From positions 3,286,001 to 3,350,000 of the forward strand of contig NZ_CP010802.1 in assembly GCF_001278055.1 (NCBI RefSeq): 64,000 bases of DNA, read 5' to 3'. The notes beneath the pieces are model-generated. The model saw only the letters and a list, made by a program, of their open reading frames with translations. It did not search any database and was not told the origin of the DNA. The position numbers were made by a program, and so were the translations under genes. Origin of the DNA: Desulfuromonas soudanensis (GTDB lineage Bacteria; Desulfobacterota; Desulfuromonadia; Desulfuromonadales; WTL). Of the stretch, positions 9,877 through 18,692 are shown one piece after another. Numbering within the stretch: position 1 is the first letter of the stretch; the number at the start of each line of letters is the position of its first letter.

Positions 9877-11943
9877 CTAATCGGCAATCCGCGAGAAATC
9901 GGCAATCCCCTCAAACAGACGGGCCACGGCGGTCAGCAGGGCGAGGCGATTGCTGCGCACCCCCTCGTCCTTGGCCATGACCATGACTCCCTCGAAAAAG
10001 TCGTCCACCGGGGTGCGCAGGGTAGCGATGGTGCGCAGCGCCGCACCGTAATCCCCCGATTGGACGAGGGCAGCGACCTCCCCCTGCACCTTCTGCAGCG
10101 CCCCGAAGAGAGCCCCCTCGCAGGGGGCCTCGAAACGGGCGGGGTCGACGGTTGCCTCGACTCCGCCCTTGATGATATTGACCACCCTCTTGAAGGCGAC
10201 GGCCAGGGGTTCGAAATCCGTCCGCCCCTTGAGTTCGGCAAGAGCCTTGACCCGCTCCAGCGCGTCGCCGGCGTCCTCGAAGGAAGCGGCGAGGACCGCG
10301 TCGACCACGTCCTGGGGGTATTTCTGGCCGGTGAGCATGTTGACCAGGCGCAAGCGGATGAATTCGACGACCTCGGCCGCGACCTCGGCCGCGGGGCGAT
10401 TGAGCTTCTCCCCGAGGAGGGTCACCGCTTCCCCGACCAGGCCGGGGATGGAGAGGGGATAGCCGCGATCGAGAATGATGTTGAGAATGCCGATGGCGCT
10501 GCGGCGCAGGGCATAGGGGTCGGCGGTGCCGGTGGGGATGAGGCCGACGCCGAAACAGCCGCAGATGGTGTCGATCTTGTCGGCGATGGAAACGAAGGCG
10601 CCGACGTTATCCGAGGGGAGTTCGCCGCCGGCCTGCACCGGGAGATAATGCTCATGAATGCCCCGGGCCACCCGGGGATCTTCCCCCTCGAGCCGGGCAT
10701 ATTCCCGCCCCATGACCCCCTGGAGTTCGGGAAACTCGCAGACCATCCCGGTCACCAGGTCGCATTTGGCAAGCAGGGCGGTCCGGTCGGTGAGAGCGGC
10801 GACGGAGGGATCGAGGCGTTCGGCGAGTCCCCCGGCCAGGGCGCGAAAGCGCATCACCTTCTCGTAGCTGGTGCCGAGTTTGGCCTGGTAGACCACGTTT
10901 TTAAGGGCCTCGAGACGGGTCTCGAGCTTGACCTTGCGGTCCTCGTTCCAGAAGAACATGGCGTCGGAGAGCCGTGCCCGCAACACCCGCTCGTTGCCGC
11001 GGGCCACCACCGAGAGGTCCTCGGCGCGGGTATTGGAGACGGTGACAAAGCGCGGCAGGAGGGATCCGTCCTTGCCCACCAGGGTGAAGTAGCGCTGGTG
11101 CTCGCGCATGCTGGTGATGAGGAGCTCGCGGGGGAGTTCGAGGTATTTTTCCTCGAAGGAGCCGCAGAGGGGGGTGGGGTCTTCGATCAGACAGGCGACC
11201 TCGTCGAGGAGTTCCTCGTCGGGGTTGATCTCGCCGCCGGCTGCGTGGGCCACCCGCTCGATCTCCCGGGCGATGATCTCCCGGCGCTGCTGCAGGTCGG
11301 GCATGACGAAGTGGCGCTCCGCCTCGGCCAGATAGCTGTCGACCCCCTTGACGGCGAAGGCGCCGGGGGCCATGAAGCGGTGGCCGCAGGAGAGGTTGCC
11401 GCTTTGCAGGTTGCCGAAGGAGAAGGGGACGACAATCCCGTCGTAAACGGCGACGATCCAGTGCATCGGCCGGGCGAAGCGGATGTCGAGATCCATCCAG
11501 CGCATGGACTTTTTGAAGGGGATGCTGCTGATCACCTGCGGGAGCATCTCCGGCAGAAGGTCGGCCGTCGGCCGCCCCTCGTCGACCCTGGAGAGGTAGA
11601 GATAGGTCCCCTTGTCGGTTTCGACGGTGGAAAGCGCCGAGACGTCGACGCCGTTGGAGCGGGCGAACCCCTGGGCGGCCTTGGTCGGGTTGCCGTCGGC
11701 ATCATAGGCCACCTTCACCGACGGGCCGGCGACGGTCAGCTCCTGGCGCTGCTGGACCAGAGCGACGTCGGCCACGGAGATCGCCAGACGGCGGGGGGTG
11801 GCAAAGGTGCGGATGGTGCCGAAGGGTATGCGCGCCGTCTCGAGCTCCCTGCGCAGCAGCCTCTCGAGATCCTTCATGGCCGGGCGGATGAAGCCGGCGG
11901 GGATTTCCTCGGTACCGATTTCCAAAAAGAGTTCAGCGGACAT
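9877..11943 (-). CDS. glyS: Glycyl-tRNA synthetase beta subunit
   Basis: A 688-residue protein with the characteristic beginning SAELFLEIGTEEIPAGF of the bacterial beta subunit. The long middle part contains NTRAEDLSVVARGNERVLRARL and LAKCDLVTGMVCEFPELQGVMGREYA (HD-like domain). The C-terminal DALR-type anticodon-binding region ends in FFEGVMVMAKDEGVRSNRLALL. It pairs with GlyQ to form the alpha2-beta2 enzyme that charges tRNA-Gly; the beta subunit contributes tRNA recognition. I chose the ATG at 11941-11943, 24 bases inside the longest frame, because it aligns with family N-termini. A hairpin occupies most of the 55 bp gap after glyQ. Confidence 0.95.
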   Translation of the reverse strand: MSAELFLEIGTEEIPAGFIRPAMKDLERLLRRELETARIPFGTIRTFATPRRLAISVADVALVQQRQELTVAGPSVKVAYDADGNPTKAAQGFARSNGVDVSALSTVETDKGTYLYLSRVDEGRPTADLLPEMLPQVISSIPFKKSMRWMDLDIRFARPMHWIVAVYDGIVVPFSFGNLQSGNLSCGHRFMAPGAFAVKGVDSYLAEAERHFVMPDLQQRREIIAREIERVAHAAGGEINPDEELLDEVACLIEDPTPLCGSFEEKYLELPRELLITSMREHQRYFTLVGKDGSLLPRFVTVSNTRAEDLSVVARGNERVLRARLSDAMFFWNEDRKVKLETRLEALKNVVYQAKLGTSYEKVMRFRALAGGLAERLDPSVAALTDRTALLAKCDLVTGMVCEFPELQGVMGREYARLEGEDPRVARGIHEHYLPVQAGGELPSDNVGAFVSIADKIDTICGCFGVGLIPTGTADPYALRRSAIGILNIILDRGYPLSIPGLVGEAVTLLGEKLNRPAAEVAAEVVEFIRLRLVNMLTGQKYPQDVVDAVLAASFEDAGDALERVKALAELKGRTDFEPLAVAFKRVVNIIKGGVEATVDPARFEAPCEGALFGALQKVQGEVAALVQSGDYGAALRTIATLRTPVDDFFEGVMVMAKDEGVRSNRLALLTAVARLFEGIADFSRIAD

Positions 11944-11963
11944 GAAAATATCTCCAAAAATAT

Positions 11964-11994
11964 CCAAGGGGTGCGGTCCTGCCGCGCCCCTTGG
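11964..11994 (-). other. Intercistronic hairpin between glyQ and glyS
   Basis: CCAAGGGG at 11964-11971 pairs with CCCCTTGG at 11987-11994, and an inner GCGG/CCGC stem extends it. On the minus strand it is followed by a short AT-rich stretch, not a clear T-run. It may stabilise the glyQ message or cause partial termination before glyS. Confidence 0.55.
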
Positions 11995-11998
11995 AGTG

Positions 11999-12868
<870 letters not shown>

Positions 12869-12948
12869 ATTTCCTCCGTAAAAATCGCCGCCGATCCCCC
12901 CTCGGGAGAACGGTCTAGCGTATACTGTATACAAAATTAAGGTGGAAA

Positions 12949-12977
12949 ATTCTAACTCGCCCCCCGGGGCATGTCAA
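12949..12977 (-). promoter_or_regulatory. Sigma70-type promoter of glyQS
   Basis: On the minus strand TTGACA (12977-12972) and TAGAAT (12954-12949) are separated by 17 bases with a C4G6 block. A GTATA-CAG-TATAC inverted repeat follows at about 12919-12931, near +15 to +30. Confidence 0.75.
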
Positions 12978-13003
12978 GGCTAATACTCCTGCAAAGACGC
13001 CCC

Positions 13004-13777
13004 TTACCGCCTTTGGGGGGAGGCCATCTCGCGGAGCATCTGTTCGAGAAAAGGGAGGGATTTCAGGGGGCGGTTCAAATGGAGTCGCAGGGCCCCGCCG
13101 AGGAGCGCTCCTCCTTCGATCAGGGTGCGCTCGCTGAGGGTGAACCCGGCGAAGAGCTCGGCGGGGCCGGCCAGGATCCGCGCCAGCGTCCCGAGGGTCG
13201 GCAGGTTCAGGCGCCAGGCCGTCTTTTCCGGTGCGCAGGTCAGACAGAGGCTGCCGCCGCGCGCCGCCTCGAAGGCGACCTCGGCGCTCCGCAGGGTCTC
13301 GCCGCATTCCGAGCAGTGCAGCAGGTGCGGTGCATAGCCGGCCAGGTGAAGGATTCGCAACTCGAAGAGGAGGCGCGCCTCGGGGGAGCCGCCGTTGCCG
13401 TCGAGATGGTCGAGAAAGGCGCACAGGAGATCGTAGACGGCCGGATGGGGTTGCCCCTCGGCGAAGAGTTCCTCGACCAGTTCGCACCCATAGCCGGCAA
13501 GGGCCACGGCGATCAGGTCCCGGCGCAGCCCGCTGCGCAGGTCCAGGAGTTCCGCCTCGCGCAGGGACACCAGATCGCCCCGCGCCGCGGCTCTCCAGTG
13601 CAGCTGCACCCGGGCAAAGGGCTCCAGAGCCGCACCGAAGCGGCGCCGGCTCTTGCGCGCCTGGCGGGCAAACCCCTTGATGCGTCCGGCCTCGCGGGTA
13701 TAAAAGGTGACGATGCGGTCGGCCTCTCCGTAATCGAGGTGGCGCAGGACCACGGCTTCGCAACGCTGTTCGCGCAT
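13004..13777 (-). CDS. recO: DNA repair protein RecO
   Basis: A 257-residue protein of normal RecO length. It has the N-terminal OB fold (EAVVLRHLDYGEADRIVTFYTREAG), the helical middle, and a zinc-binding module with HCSECGETL and LCLTCAP, the two CxxC pairs found in many RecO proteins. RecO anneals single-stranded DNA and loads RecA with RecR. It begins 28 bp after the mgtE stop on the same strand and probably shares its transcript. GGGG-rich sequence precedes the ATG, so the ribosome-binding site is not sharp. Confidence 0.92.
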   Translation of the reverse strand: MREQRCEAVVLRHLDYGEADRIVTFYTREAGRIKGFARQARKSRRRFGAALEPFARVQLHWRAAARGDLVSLREAELLDLRSGLRRDLIAVALAGYGCELVEELFAEGQPHPAVYDLLCAFLDHLDGNGGSPEARLLFELRILHLAGYAPHLLHCSECGETLRSAEVAFEAARGGSLCLTCAPEKTAWRLNLPTLGTLARILAGPAELFAGFTLSERTLIEGGALLGGALRLHLNRPLKSLPFLEQMLREMASPQRR

Positions 13778-13805
13778 GGGGGGATCCGCCGGGCGTTGTC
13801 CCGGA

Positions 13806-15161
13806 TCAGCGCAGATGGGGGAGAAAGAGGGTCGCCGTGCCGAAATAGATCAGGAGACCGGTGATGTCGTTGGCGGTCTGGACGAAGGGGCTCGAGGCAA
13901 TGGCCGGATCGATTCCGATCCGCTTGAAGAAGGAGGTGGCCATAACTCCCATCGTTGCCGCCACCGTCATGGCGGTGGCCATGGCCATTCCGACCACCAG
14001 ACCGAGATAGGGGTTGTGATGCCAGCCGAAGGCGACGACGCCGATGGTCAGTCCGCAGACCGCCCCCATGATCATCCCGACCCGCAGCTCCCGGAAAAAA
14101 ACCTGACGCAGGGTGGACATGTCGATGCGCCCGGTGGCAAAACCGCGCACCACGATGGTCGCCGACTGGCCGCCGACGTTCCCCCCCATGCCGGTGATGA
14201 CGGGGATGAAGGTGATCAGGGCAAGGACCTCGGCGAGGGTCGCCTTGAACCGCCACATCAGATACCCGGTGATAACGCCGCCGAAGAGGTTGGTCACCAG
14301 CCAGGGGAGGCGAAGCCGGGCGATCTTGAAGGCCTTATAGCCGTAGAGGAGCTCCTCCTCGCTGGCGCCGGCCATCTTGTAGATATCCTCCGTCGCCTCC
14401 TGGCGCATGACGTCGATGACGTCATCGACGGTGACCAGACCCACCAGTCGGTTGGCGTCGTCGACGACGGGGATTCCCAGGATGTTGTACCGGGCGACCA
14501 GCTGGGCCACCTCTTCCTGATCGACGTCGGTACGGACGCTGATCACCTCGCGGACCATGATGTCCTTGAGGAGTCGCGCGGGAGAGACGGTCAGGAGCTG
14601 ACGCAGAGAGAGGACCCCCACCAGATGGTTGTCGTCGTCGGTGACGTAGAGATAGAAGACCATCTCCACATCCCCGGCCTGCTGCACCGCCTCGATGGCT
14701 TCCTGGACCGTCAGGTCCTGGTTGAGGGAGAAGATCTCCGTCGACATGATGCCGCCGGCGGTGTCTTCATCGTAGAGCAGAAGCTGCTCGATCTCGTCCG
14801 AGTCCTCGTCCTGCATGATGCCGAGAATTTCTTCGGCCAGCTCCTCGGGCATATTGCGGATGATGTCGACGGCGTCGTCGTAGGGCATCTCCTGCAGGAC
14901 TTCGGTGATCGTCTGTTTGTCGATCTGCTCAAGGAGCTGGGCGCCGGTCCCGTGGTCAAGCTCGGAGAGGACGTAGGCCGCCGTTTCCGGGTTCTCGATC
15001 AGGTTGAAGAGGGTGCGCTGGTCCTTGAGGTCGAGATATCTGAAGATGTGGGCGATGTCGGCGGGGTGAGACTTGACGATGACCTTGGTGAGGTGAGGAA
15101 AAGCACCGCGGCGGATGAGTTTCTTGACGGTGTCGAGGAGCATTTGCAGTTTTTGGTCCAT
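13806..15161 (-). CDS. mgtE: Magnesium transporter MgtE
   Basis: A 451-residue protein with the full MgtE architecture. The N-terminal superhelical domain (residues 1-125, SHPADIAHIF and LPYDDAVDIIRNMP-like repeats) is followed by two CBS domains (about 130-255), a connecting helix, and five membrane segments. The pore signature GGNVGGQSATIVVRGFATG is present. It is a Mg2+-gated Mg2+ channel of the inner membrane; cytosolic Mg2+ binding to the N and CBS domains closes it. GAGGAG stands nine bases before the ATG. It is followed on the same strand by recO. Confidence 0.95.
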   Translation of the reverse strand: MDQKLQMLLDTVKKLIRRGAFPHLTKVIVKSHPADIAHIFRYLDLKDQRTLFNLIENPETAAYVLSELDHGTGAQLLEQIDKQTITEVLQEMPYDDAVDIIRNMPEELAEEILGIMQDEDSDEIEQLLLYDEDTAGGIMSTEIFSLNQDLTVQEAIEAVQQAGDVEMVFYLYVTDDDNHLVGVLSLRQLLTVSPARLLKDIMVREVISVRTDVDQEEVAQLVARYNILGIPVVDDANRLVGLVTVDDVIDVMRQEATEDIYKMAGASEEELLYGYKAFKIARLRLPWLVTNLFGGVITGYLMWRFKATLAEVLALITFIPVITGMGGNVGGQSATIVVRGFATGRIDMSTLRQVFFRELRVGMIMGAVCGLTIGVVAFGWHHNPYLGLVVGMAMATAMTVAATMGVMATSFFKRIGIDPAIASSPFVQTANDITGLLIYFGTATLFLPHLR

Positions 15162-15206
15162 GACAATCTTCTCCTCGGGGTGCGGGGTGAACAGGTAAAG
15201 CGTGCA

Positions 15207-15236
15207 AGCCTAACACCCCCCCCTTCAAACTGTCAA
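15207..15236 (-). promoter_or_regulatory. Possible sigma70-type promoter of mgtE-recO
   Basis: TTGACA (15236-15231) is perfect. The -10 candidate TAGGCT (15212-15207) is weak, with an 18-base spacer holding a run of eight G, a layout like the two stronger promoters at 6.95 and 12.96 kb. Confidence 0.45.
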
Positions 15237-15384
15237 CGCCCGACGCCGGCGGCCAAAAAAAATGCCGCAGCACACAGCCGGGCTGAAGTCATTCTCCGTG
15301 GGTTTCCTGACGCTCTTCGTCCCCGGCCATTTTGCCGCGCCACCGAAGGAAGTCGGCGGACGGGAAATTGGCGGGCGAAAAAAT

Positions 15385-15418
15385 AAAAGAGCCCCACGAA
15401 GATTCGTGGGGCTCTTTT
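15385..15418. terminator. Bidirectional terminator downstream of the cold-shock gene
   Basis: A 16-bp perfect stem (AAAAGAGCCCCACGAA and its complement) has a two-base spacer and T-runs on both strands. It lies 26 bp after the csp stop on the minus strand. Confidence 0.9.
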
Positions 15419-15443
15419 ATCGATAGTAGTCGAAAGTGCTTAT

Positions 15444-15644
15444 TTAGATCTTGCGCACGTTAGACGACTGAGGACCTTTTTGACCCTGAACAACATCAAA
15501 GGTCACGCGGTCTCCTTCGGCGAGGGATTTAAAGCCATCGCCCTGAATTTCGGAGAAATGAACGAACACGTCAGGTCCGTTGTCCTGCTCGATAAAACCG
15601 AAACCCTTGGCGTCGTTGAACCACTTCACTGTACCTTCTGCCAT
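15444..15644 (-). CDS. Cold-shock protein, CspA family
   Basis: A 66-residue single cold-shock domain with both RNA-binding motifs intact: KGFGFI (RNP1, residues 13-18) and VFVHF (RNP2). It ends in a typical SSNVRKI strand. It is a cytoplasmic single-stranded nucleic acid chaperone. The paralogue type (constitutive or cold-induced) cannot be told from the protein. The 240 bp upstream has no gene and is AT-rich, with room for the long 5' leader typical of csp genes. I saw no clear promoter hexamers there. Confidence 0.95.
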   Translation of the reverse strand: MAEGTVKWFNDAKGFGFIEQDNGPDVFVHFSEIQGDGFKSLAEGDRVTFDVVQGQKGPQSSNVRKI

Positions 15645-15885
15645 CTTTTTGCTCCATCTTCCCCTTTATGGGGTTTTTTTGTGTAAATCAAAATCGCCTG
15701 AATAATAAAAACACAGACCCTTGGGGCCTGCCCTTTGTCCCTGGTTGACACCTTGTCGACCAGGTCGGCGACAGTAAATTTACACTGACTTTCTTGATAG
15801 GTCCCAAAATAACACAACAAACTTCAGGAATGCAAGTTTTTTAACCGGACCTCGAAAAGTTTTTCGGGAGCCCGCGACCGGCATC

Positions 15886-16440
15886 TCAGGCCGCCCATTG
15901 CGCCTCGTAACTCTCCACCAGCTTGCGGTAGCGCTCTTCGAGCCCGGGAGCGGCCGCTGCCGCCGCGGCGTAGGCGGTGATCATCGCCGGGCGCGGGTCC
16001 TCGGGGAGAACCCGTTCGGAGAGCGGATAGAGGATATGATCCTCGGTGTGGATATGCTCGCGCAGCAAAGCGGCATAGCCCCGGGCGTTGTCGGCAATGA
16101 TCGGGATCTGCCCCGACTCGCCGGCGATCGCCTTCTGCGCCCCCTCCTCCATTCCGCGCACGAAGGCCCGCCCCTGGTCGTGGGCCAAAAGCATCGCCGC
16201 CACCGGCGAGTTCTGCTCCGGCATGCCGTTGGCCAGCAGGGCCTTGAAGAGAACGTCCTCCTCCTTGGCGTGATGAAAGCGGTCGGCGTAGTTGCGGATG
16301 AAATCGACGGCGTCGAGGTAAAACGGCCAGTTGCGGAAACGCCCGGCCTCCATCAGCTCCGTGTTCTTTTCCACCAGGGCGATCAGGCGCAGAATCAGCT
16401 TGTGCTCTTCGACCATCACGGCCGTGACATCGGTTTTCAT
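15886..16440 (-). CDS. Hemerythrin-domain (HHE) protein
   Basis: A 184-residue protein. The di-iron ligands of hemerythrin HHE proteins are visible in order: VEEHKLIL, FHHAKEEDVLF, LLAHDQGRAFV and LREHIHTEDHILYP. It is expected to bind oxygen or NO, or to act in iron-sulfur repair like the RIC/YtfE family, although it lacks the YtfE N-terminal domain; that domain is encoded separately at 16951-17169. AAAGGAGA precedes the ATG, which overlaps the stop of the upstream gene (TGATG). It is the last gene of the FNR-type operon. Confidence 0.9.
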   Translation of the reverse strand: MKTDVTAVMVEEHKLILRLIALVEKNTELMEAGRFRNWPFYLDAVDFIRNYADRFHHAKEEDVLFKALLANGMPEQNSPVAAMLLAHDQGRAFVRGMEEGAQKAIAGESGQIPIIADNARGYAALLREHIHTEDHILYPLSERVLPEDPRPAMITAYAAAAAAAPGLEERYRKLVESYEAQWAA

Positions 16441-16898
16441 CAGGATCTCCTTTCGCCGTCGACGCCGATCACCACCACCTCGAAGGGGATCTCCTTGCCG
16501 GAGGCCGCCAGAGCCTGCTGGGCCACTGCCGCCATGCCGCGGCAGCAGGGGACTTCCATGATGGTGACGGTAAGGGACTGGATATCGTTGTCCGCAAGAA
16601 TCCGGGTCAGCTTCTCCACGTAGGGGCCGCAGTCGTCGAGCTTGGGACAGGCGTTGACCAGCACCTTCCCCCGGATGAAGTCGCGGTGGAATTCGGCATA
16701 GGCAAAGGGCGTGCAGTCGGCGGCGATGAGGAGGTGGGCGCCCTGCAGCCAGGGGGCCGTGGGAGGGACGAGGGTCAGCTGGGTCGGCCACTGGCGCAGC
16801 TCGGAGGCAAGACGCCCGGTTTCGACGCTGTTGCATGTCTCTTTTTTTTCGATGGTGCGTACGCTCGATCCGGGGCATCCGCAGGCAAGGTTTTTCAT
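16440..16898 (-). CDS. Cys-rich protein resembling the ferredoxin-associated 'WPxQL' domain
   Basis: A 152-residue protein with eight cysteines, including ACGCPGS at the start, LLIAADCTPFAY, LVNACPKLDDCGPY and EVPCCRGM. The block RQWPTQLTLVPPTAPWLQGA matches a domain that I know mostly as the C-terminal part of ferredoxin-like 4Fe-4S proteins of anaerobes. Here the 4Fe-4S ferredoxin part is missing and replaced by a short N-terminal segment with C-G-C-P. The function is unknown; metal-cluster binding is likely. It overlaps the hemerythrin gene and follows the DUF1858 gene by 52 bp, so it should act with them. Confidence 0.75.
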   Translation of the reverse strand: MKNLACGCPGSSVRTIEKKETCNSVETGRLASELRQWPTQLTLVPPTAPWLQGAHLLIAADCTPFAYAEFHRDFIRGKVLVNACPKLDDCGPYVEKLTRILADNDIQSLTVTIMEVPCCRGMAAVAQQALAASGKEIPFEVVVIGVDGERRS

Positions 16899-16950
16899 GG
16901 TCGTATCTCCTTCTTTATAAAGCGGTGACGGGTAAAAAGTGCAAGACGAT

Positions 16951-17169
16951 TCAGGAAACGGTCTCCAGATAGGCGTTGATTTCCTCTTCGATTTTTTCTT
17001 CGGCCTCGGCTCCGAGGGCGTGAATGGCGACCACGTCCTTGAGGAGACAGATGCCGACGCCGCAGGTGACGCAGCCGATGTCGAAGCGCCCGAGGATCTC
17101 GCCTATGTGCGGGTGGGCGACGATGACATCCTTGATCTGCCGGCTTCCCATATCCTGTTTCAATTCCAT
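16951..17169 (-). CDS. DUF1858 (hybrid-cluster-associated redox disulfide) protein
   Basis: A 72-residue protein with the DUF1858/ScdA-N pattern: IKDVIVAHPHIGEILGRF, then DIGCVTCGVGICLL with a CxxC pair and a third Cys. This small domain is found free-standing next to hybrid-cluster proteins, or fused at the N-terminus of RIC/ScdA iron-sulfur repair proteins. Here it is the first gene of an operon that ends with a hemerythrin protein, so the pair may do together what RIC proteins do in one chain. That is inference. GAAGGAG precedes the ATG. Confidence 0.85.
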   Translation of the reverse strand: MELKQDMGSRQIKDVIVAHPHIGEILGRFDIGCVTCGVGICLLKDVVAIHALGAEAEEKIEEEINAYLETVS

Positions 17170-17198
17170 GTTTTTTCTCCTTCCTCGATGGTGACTGG

Positions 17199-17240
17199 AG
17201 CATACCCCAGGTCCCGGAGGGGAAACATGATGTGGATCAA
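17199..17240 (-). promoter_or_regulatory. FNR/DNR-type class II promoter of the DUF1858-hemerythrin operon
   Basis: On the minus strand TTGATCCACATCAT (17240-17227) matches the FNR-family consensus TTGAT-N4-ATCAA with one mismatch. The -10 candidate TATGCT is at 17204-17199. With the start of transcription seven bases after it (about 17192), the site is centred at -41.5, the exact class II activator position. Confidence 0.75.
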
Positions 17241-17309
17241 AAACCGGAAAAAATCTTCCTCCTTCGCTCAGGGCCCGAACGGTAACTGAAAATAGTTTTC
17301 ATTTTCCGC

Positions 17310-17339
17310 TTGACAGGTGATGCGCCCCTCGCCTATCTT
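17310..17339 (+). promoter_or_regulatory. Sigma70-type promoter of the porin gene
   Basis: TTGACA (17310-17315), an 18-base spacer and TATCTT (17334-17339) lie 77 bp before the ATG. The FNR-type site of the divergent operon is centred about 112 bp upstream of the predicted start of transcription. Confidence 0.6.
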
Positions 17340-17415
17340 TCTGAAACCGATTTTCAATTTCCTGATCGGGCCGCGGCACCGCAGCCCGATCCCCCTCTTC
17401 CCCAAGGAGCCGACC

Positions 17416-18621
17416 ATGAAGACCCTGTTGTCCACCGCCTGCCTGTTGCTGACCCTGACCCTTCTTGTGCCTGGGATCTCCCGCGCCGCCGACATCGATG
17501 AACTGGAGAGACGAATCGACATCGTCACGCAGGAACTGCAATCGTTGAAGAATGAATCGGCCGTTACCGGCGAGAACGATTACTCATCGAGCTTCGGCCT
17601 CGGTCCTGCCGCCTCCAAGGTCTACAAGCTCAACAAGGGACTCTCCATCGGCGGGTACGGCGAAGGGCACTTCAGCAATCTCGTCAGCGACAAGGGGACC
17701 GGCAGCGACAGCGCCGACCTGGTGCGGGCCATCCTCTACGTCGGCTACAAGTTCTCCGACCGGATCGTTCTCAATACCGAAATCGAGATCGAGCATGCCA
17801 ACGAAATTTACGCCGAGATGGTCAGCCTCGACTTTCTCCTCCATGAAAAAATCGCCCTGCGCACCGGTCTCCTGCTGACCCCGGTGGGGATCACCAATGA
17901 ATTGCACGAACCGACCCTCTATCACGGCAATGACCGCCCCTACGTGGAGAGCGAAGTCATTCCCAGCACCTGGCGGGAGATGGGCGCCGGCGCCTTCGGC
18001 AAACTGACGAAAAATCTCGAATACAAGCTCTATGTGATGAACGGCCTGCAGGGGAGCGACTTCACCAGCAAGGGGCTGCGCGGCGGGCGGCAGAAGGGAT
18101 CCAAGGCCCGGGCGGAGGATTGGGCCCTCGTCGGCAGCCTTGCTTACGAACCGGTCCTCGGCCTCAACCTCGGCGGCAGCTTTTATCTCGGCGACAGCGG
18201 CCAGAAGGAAGTCCTCGATGCCAACGGCAAGGCAGCCGATGTCTTTACCGAAATCTATGAAATTCACGGTCAGTACAAGGTCGCCGGACTCGAACTCAAG
18301 TCCCTCGGGACGATCGTCCGCATCGACGACAACGAACTGATCGCAGCAAATGTTCCCGAGGAGATTACCGCCTGGTACGGCGAGCTCGCCTACGATGTGA
18401 TGCCGCTCTTCGCCCGCGGAACCACCCAGTATCTGGCCCCCTTCTATCGCTATGAAAAGGTCGACTACAAGGGGAACGACGGAGACCTCGACCTCTACAC
18501 CGCCGGTCTCAGCTACAAACCGATCCCCAACGTCGTCCTCAAGGCCGATTACCGGAATTTCGACAAAGCCGTCGGAACCCAGGCCGACGAGGTTAATCTC
18601 GGCTTCGGCTACATCTTCTAA
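17416..18621 (+). CDS. Outer-membrane porin-like protein
   Basis: A 401-residue protein with a Sec signal peptide (MKTLLSTACLLLTLTLLVPG, cleavage near residue 25 after SRA). A short coiled coil follows (IDELERRIDIVTQELQSLKN), as in many oligomeric porins, then alternating beta strands to the end. It closes with an aromatic residue (NLGFGYIF), the outer-membrane insertion signal. The segment LHEPTLYHGNDRPYVESEVIPSTW trimmed to HEPTLYHGNDRPYVE resembles a group of uncharacterised porins. AAGGAG stands six bases before the ATG. It is followed by a terminator-like hairpin and then the FMN-binding gene. The substrate is unknown. Confidence 0.8.
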   Translation: MKTLLSTACLLLTLTLLVPGISRAADIDELERRIDIVTQELQSLKNESAVTGENDYSSSFGLGPAASKVYKLNKGLSIGGYGEGHFSNLVSDKGTGSDSADLVRAILYVGYKFSDRIVLNTEIEIEHANEIYAEMVSLDFLLHEKIALRTGLLLTPVGITNELHEPTLYHGNDRPYVESEVIPSTWREMGAGAFGKLTKNLEYKLYVMNGLQGSDFTSKGLRGGRQKGSKARAEDWALVGSLAYEPVLGLNLGGSFYLGDSGQKEVLDANGKAADVFTEIYEIHGQYKVAGLELKSLGTIVRIDDNELIAANVPEEITAWYGELAYDVMPLFARGTTQYLAPFYRYEKVDYKGNDGDLDLYTAGLSYKPIPNVVLKADYRNFDKAVGTQADEVNLGFGYIF

Positions 18622-18644
18622 ACCCCGGACAAATCCCTCCCGCC

Positions 18645-18676
18645 GGGGGACGGACGCCCGTCCCCCGATTCTTTTT
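18645..18676 (+). terminator. Terminator after the porin gene
   Basis: A 9-bp perfect stem (GGGGGACGG / CCGTCCCCC) with a four-base loop is followed by GATTCTTTTTT. It may be partial, since the FMN-binding gene starts 17 bp further on. Confidence 0.7.
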
Positions 18677-18692
18677 TATCCACGGAGCCCGC

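Noticed and set aside
12917-12931. A LexA-like operator near the glyQS promoter (GTATACAGTATAC)
   Set aside because: It does not match the LexA consensus of any group I can name, and glyQS is not an expected SOS target; left as an unexplained small inverted repeat.
15626-15820. A short minus-strand frame upstream of the cold-shock gene
   Set aside because: It has no ribosome-binding site, low coding character and overlaps the csp leader; more likely untranslated 5' sequence.
15886-16878. A longer form of the hemerythrin protein with 146 extra N-terminal residues
   Set aside because: The extra part is a shifted frame inside the Cys-rich protein gene. The ATG at 16440 has a good ribosome-binding site and gives a complete hemerythrin domain.
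17317-17415. A longer porin start adding 33 residues
   Set aside because: The extension overlaps the promoter and lacks a signal peptide; the ATG at 17416 has AAGGAG and a clean signal sequence.
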